DNA of 64,000 nucleotides from Pyrocephalus nanus (Eukaryota; Chordata; Aves; Passeriformes; Tyrannidae): NCBI GenBank assembly GCA_038380795.1, contig CM076277.1:3191501-3255500 (forward strand). Reading direction: 5' to 3'. A model generated the notes under the pieces. The model worked only from the letters and a program-made list of their open reading frames with translations. It had not been told where the DNA came from and ran no database searches. Numbering within the stretch: the first letter of the stretch is position 1; each line of letters begins with the position of its first letter. Below, piece after piece: positions 25,540 through 35,535 of this stretch. A program made the position numbers and the translations under genes.

Positions 25540-25830
25540 AATCAGAGAATCCCAAAATGGTCTCAGTTGGATGACACTTGAAAGCTCATTTTGTTCCACC
25601 ACCCTGCCATGGGCAGGGACACCTTCCACTAGCCCAGGTTGCTCCAAGCCCCATCCAACCTGGCCTTGGACACTTCCAGGGATGAGGCAGCCGCAGCTTC
25701 TCTGGGCAACCTGTGCCAGGGCCTGCCCACCCTCACAGGGAACAATTTCTCCCTAATATCTAACCTAAATCTCTCCTCTTTTAGTTTAAGCCATTGCCCC
25801 AACTCTTCCCTGGCAATCCATCACCCCTAA
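25540..25830 (-). mobile_element. CR1 LINE 3' fragment
   Basis: TATAGAATCAGAGAATCCC opens a reverse-complement CR1 tail. The usual order follows (CCATGGGCAGGGACACC, GGCCTTGGACACTTCCAGG, CAACCTGTGCCAGGGCCTGC, AATATCTAACCTAAATC) up to CAATCCATCACCCC. It lies between the second copy of a dispersed 100-bp repeat and a CpG-rich patch. Confidence 0.92.
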
Positions 25831-25849
25831 CGTGAGGGCTGGGTTATCC

Positions 25850-25892
25850 TCAGCGCGGCTGCGGCGGAAGCGGCTGCGGTGCCGCGCCGCAC
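25850..25892. promoter_or_regulatory. Compact CpG-rich patch
   Basis: About nine CpGs in under 40 bp (CAGCGCGGCTGCGGCGG and on to GCCGCGCCGC), immediately right of a CR1 fragment and surrounded by ordinary intronic sequence. Function is unknown. Confidence 0.4.
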
Positions 25893-28539
25893 TTAATGTG
25901 GGAGCCAGGTGTTCCATAATCCCCCACCACAGAGAATATTATAATTGTTAGCTCTGTAACGAGCTTTACCAGGCAGTGCACATTAACAGCCTCACCTCAG
26001 GCAGGGGAGCAGGCAGCATTTCCAAACAGCAGCTGGATTCATCCTCATTATTTACCTGAACAGATGTTCGCTGTGATACTTCCCGAATCCTGGAGCTGGA
26101 TATTTGTCAGTGTTAATGGGATTTCCAGGAGCTAGTTTGCTTTAGGAGCTCGTTTCCCCATTCAAATTGCAACAGTCACCGTTTTCTGGTGTGTGTGTGC
26201 TGCCTCTTTCGCTCGTGATTATCTTCCTGGGTTTTCACTTTTCTCTGGGTCACTGAGTGCAGATCCATTCTAATTACTGTCATTTTAGCTTTTGTGCCGC
26301 ACTCCGTCACACCAGGATCTGGGCTGCATAAATAATACATGTGCTCTTTGGAGGCTTTGCTTACCAAGACAGAGCCCTGCTCATTGCATCTCATCCAGAT
26401 GGATGTGGCCACGAGCTCACCTGAAGCCCAGCTGAGGGAGGAGCCCACCACGCCCACCAGCACTGGGCTTCCCCTTGCATGGGTTAGAGCATCACTTCAT
26501 TCCTCTCTGCTCAGACAGGGATGCCCTCCTTCCACTCACACTCCTCGGTGTGGATGCTGACCTGCCTGCCCGAGGGGTGTAGTTATCCTAGTACAGCTCA
26601 CAGGGCAGCAATCACTCCAAAGGTTTGTTAAGCTAACAAGTGGTGAACACCTCATGCCTTATGGAAAAGCTTAAATCAACACTGAAGCGCTGCCCAGCTG
26701 AGAGGCCACTGACCTCCCAGTCCCATGCTGGTCCAGAGCCACGTGCCACACACAGAGGCATCAAAGCTAATTGTCTTTAAACCCTCAAACCCTCTCTGTT
26801 GCGAAGTCACTGCCCTTCACCACCAGATCTTGCGCTGTGCTCGTGCTCTTGCGATCGGAAGAGGAAGGTGGTTACAGGACGCGATAGAACTGCAGGATAA
26901 CGATCTGCAAGTGATGACTTCAAGTGTTTGGTGTGTGTGGTGGCCAAAACAATGAGAGTGCTGTGCCTTGGCCCCTCAAAAGGTGCATCCTTCCCACTGA
27001 GAGAGAGAGAGAACACGAGAAAGTAACCGCAAGGCGCCAACGTGCTTCTGCACCATGAGCTGGAGGGGCACAGAGCTCATGTCAAGGCTCACACCTCAAC
27101 ACACAGGAACAGGGGAATGGCTGGCTAGCTTTGAGCAGGAAGGACAAACTGTTTGTGAGTGAAGGGATCACAGCTGTGTCAGCCAGACACAGATCCCAGC
27201 AGCCACGTCGAAGATGGAATCTATCAGAGATAGGATGGTCAAACATGGGGTGAAGCAAGACAAGGATGGGCATAGACACAATGTGATGGCCTTATTACTG
27301 CTAAGTTTCTTTAACTTAGTATTTTAGGTAATAAACACTATTTCCATTCAGAGAAGCTTCCTGGGGCCAACACACACAGCCACTGCCCCTAGGAGTGGTA
27401 CACAACTGGTTTGCACCAAGTGGGACCTGCCACAGCTGTCAGTGCTGACCCCCACATCCTGAGCTGGCCGAGGGGACAGTCATGACCCAGCATGGGGCAC
27501 CTGGCAGCAACAGCAGGCATGGCAGGAGAGGCCAGCCAGGGCTACAGAAGGGGTAAGCAGTGTCAGGAGCCTTCGAATAAAGTTTAAAAATGCCATAAAA
27601 CTGCCAGCAAGATTTATTAATGAGACAATTATTATCTCCTCTTTCCTTTGCAAGAAGGGACCTTGCATTCCCCTCTCCTGCTGCAGCCCCAGGACAGCTG
27701 AGGCTGCTCATTCCAGCTGGCTCCGGGCTGTTTCATGCAAACCCTGGAAGGAGCGAGCGCTCACTTATCCAGCTGCGCACGAGCCACCCGAAACCCCAAC
27801 AACCCAACAGGCTGCAATTCGGCCACAGGAAAACCACTCCTCAAACAATACCTGGAGGCAAACGTGGTCAGTAAAAGGTAAGGGTGCTGACACCCAGTTT
27901 GTGAGCAGAGAGGAGAATCAGGGAGCTCACTGACCGTGCCAGACTTGGCCCGCTCCCCTGGCACACGCGCCGGCCGTAACTCAGCACGTCCTTCAGCTGA
28001 CATCTGCTGCTGGGCTGACGCACAAGGGCTCTCTGTCTTGCATCACACGAGAGCCGTGGTTGAGAACCTTTAAGAATAAGCTATTTTCAGAGACCTCGTA
28101 ACTCACACGAATCTTATCTGGGAGCTTTGTCTTTCTATCTTTATCGGGAATGTTCTCCCGTTTATCTGATAAGGCGCAGATACGTTTCTCCGTACGGAGA
28201 TGCCAGTGACGGCGGGAATTGGCATCTCCCTGGGTGAGCACACGCTGCCCTGGGGGCGACCTGGCCTTGAGCAGAGGGCAGGACAGAGGGGTCCCTGTGC
28301 TCTGGGGACATGCCTACCTTCAGAGGGGATCTCCCTGCCCCTGCTCCAGTGAGGCACACAGAGATGGAGTGTCATAGGAGCAGCACCACCACCAAACCAA
28401 CCAGCAGCCTCTCCCTGAGCCTATTTCAATGCCAGCCACGAGTCATGACCAACAATGAGAACGTCCCCACCACAATAAGGCCAGTGCACAAAACACAACT
28501 GTTAGAAATACTGAACTGAAGAATCAGTGCTCCATCAAT
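25893..28539. other. Intronic single-copy stretch
   Basis: Repeat-poor DNA between two CR1 fragments, holding the GATA cluster at 28.1 kb and a GA-rich run at about 26998-27012. No gene was recognised. Confidence 0.55.
28111..28174. promoter_or_regulatory. GATA-motif cluster with palindromic pair
   Basis: CTTATCTGG at 28113, TCTATCTTTATCG at 28135-28147 and TTATCTGATAAGG at 28162-28174. The last contains two overlapping, inverted GATA sites. No known repeat covers it. Regulatory function is inferred. Confidence 0.35.
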
Positions 28540-28803
28540 TGCTGGCAAAATGGTTTTAAATTAAGAGAGGAGAGATTTAGACTAGATACTGGGATTAGAT
28601 ATTCTTTACTGTGAGAGTGGTAAGGCATTGGCACAGGTTTCCCAGAGAACTTGTGGATGTCCCACCCCTGGAAGTGTTCAAGGTCAGGTTGGACAGGGCT
28701 CAGAGCAACCTGGAATAGTGGAAGGTGACACTGCCTATAGCAGAGGGGTGGAATGAGAAGAGTTTTAAGGTCCCTTTCAACTCAAACCATTCTGTGATTC
28801 TCT
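28540..28803 (+). mobile_element. CR1 LINE 3' fragment
   Basis: TTAGACTAGATACTGGGATT, GGCACAGGTTTCCCAGAGAAC, CACCCCTGGAAGTGTTCAAGG, ATAGTGGAAGGTGACACTGCC and an ending TTCTGTGATTCTCTGAAT mark a CR1 3' end with its tail repeats partly kept. Confidence 0.9.
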
Positions 28804-29350
28804 GAATACCAGAATCAAAGTTTTATACGTGACTTAGGCATTTTTAATCCACTTTTTATTATGCTGGTAGTTGGGTATTGTGATTTAACACCCGCACAAG
28901 GTAAAGAAAACTAAGACATCTTGTAAGGACAACCCCCGCCAGAATATCACTTCCCTGAGTCAGCAAAAGCTGTTAAACCCCTTTTTCAACAAGATCTAGG
29001 TTTGCTACCAGGTAAACACCTTTTGCATTTCCTTTTGTTCCAGTAAAGAGACATAAATTAAAACCACATACTACCTAGAACTGCAAAAGGCTGAAACAAC
29101 ACTGGGGATCAGCTCTGACAATCCCTTGCTGGGGGACAGCAGGCCCTGGGCACCACAGCCCATGAGTGAATAGGAACAGGAACAGCAAGTCCAAAGGTAC
29201 ATAGAAATGAGGAAAAAAAAAAGTATGAAGCAGAAGTGCTCACTGTAACAACCAAAAATAAACCCCAAACTCATGTATCAGTTACTGGTTTGACCCTTTG
29301 AGTTGGGCATAGGTATGTCTCTCTTTAGTACTAAGAGTGAGGGAACATTT

Positions 29351-29422
29351 ATTTAATTCTCAGCAGATATTTAACCCTTAGGAGAGATTTAATTCCTAGC
29401 AGGTATTTAACCCCTGGCAGAA
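29351..29422. repeat. 18-bp tandem repeat, four copies
   Basis: Four consecutive 18-bp units begin at 29351, 29369, 29387 and 29405. Each starts ATTTAA and then alternates TTCTCAGCAGAT-like and CCCTTAGGAGAG-like halves. The array ends exactly where the solo LTR begins. Confidence 0.8.
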
Positions 29423-29961
29423 TGAGGTGGCTTAACCCCAGCCAGCAACTCAGCACCACATAACTGCTCCTTCACTGCCCCTTCCCGATGGGATGGGGAG
29501 GAGGATCAGAAAAAAGGTAAAACCTGTGAGTTTAATTGTAAACTAAGAACACTTTAATAATTGAAACACAGCAAAATAGTGAACAGGACAGAGTGAGAAA
29601 GGAATGAAACCCAAGTGATGCCCAGTACAGCTGCTCACCACCCACTGACCATTGCCCAGCTCATCCCTCAGCACCAACTGTCCCTCCTGGGCAACTCCCC
29701 CCAGTTTCTACACTTGGAATAGCAATCTGTGGGATGGAAGACCCCTCTGGGCAGTTTGGGTCAGCTCTCCCAGCTGTGCTCCTTCCTGCACGCTGGCAGA
29801 GATTGGGAAACTGAAAAGTCCTTGATTTAGGGTAAGCACTACTTAGCAACAACTAAAACATCAGTGTGTTATCAGCACTACAGGCATACTAAACCCAAAA
29901 CACAGCACTGTTTTATCCTACTAAGAAAAAAATAAACTCTATCCCAGCCAAAACCAGGACA
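29423..29961 (-). mobile_element. Solo LTR of an avian endogenous retrovirus (ERVL-like)
   Basis: On the minus strand the element starts TGTCCTGGTTTTGGCTGGG and ends in CCACCTCA, giving TG...CA ends. Internal landmarks (plus strand) are GGCTTAACCCCAGCC, AGCAACTCAGCACCAC, CTGAAAAGTCCTTGATTTAGG and AGTGTGTTATCAGCACTAC, which I recognise from a common bird LTR type. It is about 539 bp. Flanking 5-mers are CAGAA on the left and CAGAT on the right, an imperfect target-site duplication. ATTAAA on the minus strand near 29550 could be the old poly(A) signal. There is no internal viral coding sequence on either side, so it is a solo LTR left by recombination. The family name is an inference. Confidence 0.8.
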
Positions 29962-30360
29962 CAGATGATTGGACAGTACCTTATGTCCATACAGGAGGTA
30001 CTTGGCTGCCACCTGCACTTGGAAATCCCATTCCAGCTGTCCAGGTAAGGCAACCTGCAGCCCTCACGCTGCAGCTCATGTTGTTGCCATCAGTCAATTC
30101 TAACACCCAACCCACGGCGTGTTACATGTGCACTGCTGCACAAAAAAAAAGCTTTTAGAGTCATTTAATATCCTGGCTGGAGGTGACATTCAGACCTGGC
30201 ACGTGCCCACGGATTTGGAGCACGCCGCTGACACCACGATGGTCACGGCTGCTGATGGCAGGAACGACAGAGCTACAGACTGGCCAGAAGAATTTCTGCC
30301 TTCCTTCGTGCAGGGAAAAGAGAAAAAGAAAAAACAGAAAAGGAAAAAACAAAAAGAAAC

Positions 30361-30391
<31 letters not shown>

Positions 30392-33069
30392 AACAAAACA
30401 AAAAAAAAAAAAAAAAAAACAAAAAAAAAACCAACAAAAAAAAAAAAAAACACAAAAAAAAAAAAAAAAAAAAAAACCACCAGAAATGGTTCATCAGATA
30501 GATATAAGGAGTTAGAAACAAAAAAACCACAGCCACTTAAAGCTTGTGCACAGGGAAGGTTCTGGGGCACTCACCTCCTGGTTTTGTTTCGATTAAGACA
30601 AAAGCTTTTTTTTTTGCAGATCTCTATTAAAAATAAAATGCCAAAGGTCAACCTGCTGAGAGCCCCGCACTGGGGGTCAGCCTGAAGGCACAACCACCCA
30701 GGGAGCTTTAACTGGTCTCACTGGAGGCTGCCCTGATATGTGCAACGCTTCCACAGCTCCTCAAAACCCATTCCATCTTGCATTGGTTGCAGCAAGGTTC
30801 AACCTCCCCCCAGAGAGGAGATTCTCCAACCCTGTACTTGTCTTATCTGTTTTGTTCCCCTTTATTCCCAATTTCACCGTGGTCACATGGATGTTGCTCA
30901 GTACCCCACAAAGCCAGGTCCACAAGCATCGAGGGTTCATAATTTCTTGGGAAGGGGGGAAGGAGCATCCAACATATTTCTTTAGAGGAAGAAAAAGAGA
31001 AATGTGATGGAGTGAGGCCCTGGCTGCCCAACTTGCCACCTACAACGTAGGAGAGCAGCTCTGTTGCTTGCAGGTTACAGGTTGGTATTAACTACTCAGC
31101 ATCTCTGCTCGATGAAAAATCACCTTACACACACTGTGCTCCACCTTTAGTTACACCCCAGGAAGCCTCAGCCTGCAGGGGAAGAAAATTGGAACTGGCA
31201 GAAAGAAAAGGCAGGAGAGGGTTGGGCAAGAGCACAAAAGCAGCAATTTAATTGGGTCTAAAAGGAAAGTAAATGTAGCTTCTTGTCTCAGCCCTCCAAA
31301 TCTCCCTTTTCCATCTCCCTGCCTCAACACTCCCTGCTCCTCTTAGTCCTGCCACAGGCTGGGCTTCCAGGAACCCTGTCCTAGACATGAGGAACCAGTT
31401 CTTATTCATGCAGCCCAGCTGCCAAATGGGTGATATTCCAACAGCCCCCACTCCTGCCACCCTTCTCCCACAGGGAGGTGCCCAGGCAAGGCTCAGGCTC
31501 AGTCTGTGCCCACCACATGCCATGGGCAGGCATCATATTGGGGTCTCCTCCTGGCCTGGAAGGATAGAGGCAGGCCAGAGGTCAGTGAGCTGCTCTGCTC
31601 ATCAAGGAGTCTATTAGTTTTTATGATGCTTTTTCAGTTTTTCTTACAGTTTGATGGCATCAACAAAGACAACAAGAGCTGGAACACTTGGAGCACTTGA
31701 AGATCAGTATGGTGGCCTCAGCTGCTGGGATATCCAGTGGCACAGGCTGGCACACGCTGCTGTACACCCAAAATCATCCCAGGATATCTCACTGCATCTT
31801 CCACCCTCCTCCCCTAACCATGCCCAACCAGACCTGCTCCAGCTTCTGCCAAAGGCAGGGATTAAACAGAGTTACCCTGAGCTGCACCAAAACCCAGCCA
31901 TTATTCAAATCCCACAAATTCCCCAAATTCTCCATCTTGACCTTGGCTGATTTGAGAGTCACGACGCGGCCCTTCCTGTACTTCCCACCTGCAAAACAAC
32001 GAGAGATAGGGCCGGGCAGAGCACAGAGCCTTCCTTCCTCCTCCCCATCAATATTTTATCACAGCAAACACCTGCCACGCAAACAGCCCCGGGAGAAACA
32101 GGAGGTTCGTGGAACTGCCTCAACAGCAGCACAGACACCACAGGAAACCAAACAACCTGTGCACAGAGAAGAGCGGAGCCCACAGAGCAAATGTTTGTGC
32201 GCTCCAAGGACAGGGCAGATTCTGCTTTTGCCTGCACGGGGGTGCAACTGCTCTGTCCCCACTGGTTTCAGTTACAGCTCCTGCAAAGGGCCGTGCAAGC
32301 AAGCTGTGCAAGACCTTTTCCAAAATCTGCTCAGCTTCGGGGGTTTCACTGTAGTCAGAGGCAGGAAAACGACTCCCATTTCACAGGTTTGGCACCCGGA
32401 ACCTCCCTGTGAAAGCACTGGGATTCACAGCGAGATGTTGCACAAGGACAAGGGACATCAAAGAATGAGAAATATGGGGAATCCTTCATGTTCTCCTCTG
32501 AAGGATTCGGATTCACCCTGCAAGAGCTAATCAGGCCCCCCTGCCCAGGTACAAAGTATTCACCACTTTTTGTTTTAACCTTCAGAGAGCAGAGCCAAGA
32601 CCAAAACATCCCCACTACTACCAACTTCTCCAGAGTCACGAGCCGCATGGGAAACATCCTGCTTCCTGCATCTCTGTGAGACAAGCACTCCTCGACACCA
32701 GTGCCCCTGGGATGACACCTCTGGGGGAGTCACCATCTGTTTATTACAGAGCACACACGGATCCGAGCGATCGGAGGTTATTATTTCTATTGGAGATGCC
32801 ATTTCAGGCTGTGAGACAATTTTAGGCTGCACAAGCCTGAAATAACTCCCTAAGCCAAATTTATAACTTGTAACAGTCAGAACTATCATAGCCACTTGTC
32901 ATTTCATTAAAGACCCGCATGACCCCCCTGACTTACACACACACTGGAACTGTCAGCCTGGGAACTGAAAGCAGCTGCCAGCGAGGCCAGGCCCCTTCTC
33001 ACAGGATTGGTTTTGTCTCAGCATGTTCTTAAGGCATTAAATGCCACAGTGGGATGGCTTTTCTCACAG
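29962..33069. other. Intronic stretch with A-rich tract and a long unassigned open frame
   Basis: Includes the A-rich tract at 30.3 kb and a plus-strand open frame at 31688-32530. Its first ATG is at 31709, giving about 273 codons. The frame is rich in Ser, Pro and Gln with no domain I recognise, and no promoter or poly(A) context supports it. Confidence 0.5.
30310..30478. repeat. A-rich low-complexity tract with (AAAAC)n
   Basis: Nearly pure A on the plus strand, interrupted by C or G. It grades from AAAAAGAAAAAACAG-like sequence through (AAAAC)n to long A runs. The lysine-rich frame at 30119-30685 and the phenylalanine-rich minus-strand frames are produced by it. Confidence 0.95.
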
Positions 33070-33528
33070 CCACATCCCCTCTGAGGGGGCCACAGAGATG
33101 CTCCCAGGGCTGGAGCCCCTCTGCTCCGGAGCCGGGCTGGGAGAGCTGGGGGGGTTCACCTGGAGAAGAGAAGGATCCAGGGAGACCTGAGAGCCCCTTC
33201 CAGTGCCTAAAGGGACTCCAAGAAAGCTGGAGAGGGACTTTGGACAAGGACCTCGAGTGACAGGACAAGAGGAATGGCTTCACACTGACAGAGGGTGTGA
33301 TTTAGATTAGATATTAGAAAAGCTTTTTACAGTGAGGGTGGTAAAACACCGGCACAGGTTGCCCAGAGAGGTGGAAGATGCTCCAACCCTGGAAGTGTTT
33401 AAGGCCAGGTTGGGTGGGGCTCTGAGCAACCTGATCTATTGGAAGGTGTCCCTGTTCATTGCAAGGGGGTTGGAATAGATGAGTTTTAAAGGTCCTTTCC
33501 AACCCAAACCATTTTGTGATTCTGTGAT
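33070..33528 (+). mobile_element. CR1 LINE 3' fragment with intact tail
   Basis: From GGGGCCACAGAGATGCTCCC and CCTCTGCTCCGGAGCCGGGC to the tail ACCATTTTGTGATTCTGTGATG the order is that of a bird CR1 3' region. The two copies of the 8-bp tail unit (TTGTGATT/CTGTGATG) are visible at the right end. Frames inside it on both strands are repeat-derived. Confidence 0.92.
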
Positions 33529-35054
33529 GTAATTAATGCCCATCTCCACACCTTATCAGGGTGTGATGCTGCACAGAGCCTCATTTAGTGGTAATAATCT
33601 GTCCTGTCCCTTTGGCTTTCCCACTGCAACTATGCACCTCGAGTGTTTGCTCCAGACTTTCGGTGTATCTGGTGCACGTTGGAAAAAACATAAATTCCCA
33701 CTTTGAACAAATTTATATCAAAGGATGTGACAGACACCAGATCCTGTTCTGCCAACATGCTCCACGCCCAGCAGGGCTGGGAGGAGACTGAAGAATCACA
33801 GTGTGTTTTTGGGCTGAAACCTGCCCTTTTCTGGGAACTGGAATTTTACATCTCCCAGGACACAGCCTTGTGTCACCACTGGAGCCATTCCACGTTTGGT
33901 TCTGTGCCAGACCGACACACATGGATACCCACGGCACCGGCTCACATGGAAGGGTCTTCTGGGGTCCATCATGGAGATAAGAAAAGTCCCTCCTGATTTA
34001 TGCCGTTTAGTTTATTTTCTCTACCTATTTTCTAAAAACAAAATCAAACATGAAGTTGTGGTCATTGACTGCACCAAGATCATCCGCAGTAGGAACTGTC
34101 CCCTTATCTGTGACACCCACCCTCCCCACGCTGCTTGCAGAGACAGACCCTTCAAAGTGATCTCTCCTCTCCCCAGACCATTCAGTGTGGGGACAAGCTT
34201 AAATTTTACTCTACAGGAAATATTGAGAAATCCAGTCTCTTTATGGTAAAGTGATCCTTCCTTAGCACGAAAACCACACGCCCATGATTGATGGAGTGGC
34301 TCCACTTTCAAACAGGCAGCTCATGCAGACAATCCCAAGAGCCAGGGCCAGAGCCCACGAGTGAGCACGTACGACTGCCTGCAGAGACAAGGGTTAACAA
34401 TCTTATCTGGGGTCACCAGAAGAAATTCCAAGTAAAACCCACAGCACGCAGATTTCCTGCTTTCTAACCCAGTGCCCTATTTATACCTCTCTTTCTTCAC
34501 AATGCCAGTGACAGCTTTTTCCTCACTTAGAGGCATGTTTCCTGCTTTCTGAGTTGTGACTTTCATTTGTAGCTCATTTCCATAACCTCCGAAATAGAGT
34601 TTCAGTGGAAGTGTTAAATGTACTGATAAATTCTTCATGAATCCTCAAGTTATTGGCAGAGAGAATGGGGGGCAATTTACCCTGTATCAGTCAATTTAAA
34701 ATTATATATTTCAAAATCCCTTAATGGAACGCAGTAAGGTTTAACTCTGACTGATAAGGTAACGCCTTCCTGAGGGTGAGACCAATAACAGAGCCTATTT
34801 CCAAAATGCAAAGTCCCCAGTATGATGGCAAACAGACTCATCAGTGCACAGTGACCTTCACAGTCTTCAATCTTTATCAGAGAGCACAGTGGCAAACTCA
34901 GGAATCACATGTGGGTGCTGCCCTGGAACGGCACCCAAACAGCCCTCGGTGTTTTTTCTCCCCTCAGTGTGGGAGAGGGAGGGGATTCTGCCCCCTCAAC
35001 TCCCCTTTTTGTGAGATCCCAACCTTGACTCCTGCATCCACCAGTAAGGCCACC

Positions 35055-35535
35055 AACATCAGAAGGACCTGGAGCTGCTGGAGTGAGTCCAGCCATGAAG
35101 ATGCTCCCAGGGCTGGAGCTCCTCTGCTCTGGAGCCAGGCTGGGAGAGCTGGAGGTGCTCACCTGGAGAAGAGAAGGCTCCAGGGAGATTTTACAGCTCC
35201 TTCCTGTGCCTAAAGGGGCTCCAGGAGAGCTGGAAGGGACTTGGGACAAAGCATGGAGGGACAGGACAAGGAGGAATGGTTTCCCACTGCCAGAGGGCAG
35301 GGTTAGATGGGATATTGGGAAGGATTTCTTCCCTGTGAGGGTGGGGAGGCCCTGGCATAGGTTGCCCAGAGAAGCTGTGCCTTCTCCATCCCTGGAAGTG
35401 TCCAAGGACAGGTAGGATGGGGATTGGAGCAATCTGGGATAGTGGAAGGTGTCCCTGTCCATGGCAAGGAGGTGGAACTGGATGAGCTCTAAGATCCCTT
35501 CCAAACCAAATCATTCCATGATTCTATGATTCCAG
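35055..35535 (+). mobile_element. CR1 LINE 3' fragment with intact tail
   Basis: Starts near GGACCTGGAGCTGCTGGAG and runs through CTCTGCTCTGGAGCCAGGC, GATATTGGGAAGGATTTCTTC and GGTTGCCCAGAGAAGCTG to TCATTCCATGATTCTATGATT. The tail repeats are nearly consensus, suggesting a relatively young copy. A 199-codon minus-strand frame at 34905-35504 lies mostly within it and is not a gene. Confidence 0.93.

Noticed and set aside
30119..30685. 188-codon lysine-rich frame and phenylalanine-rich minus-strand frames
   Set aside because: Produced by an A-rich low-complexity tract.
34905..35504. 199-codon minus-strand frame
   Set aside because: It lies mostly in a CR1 fragment, and similar peptides recur at every CR1 copy in the window.
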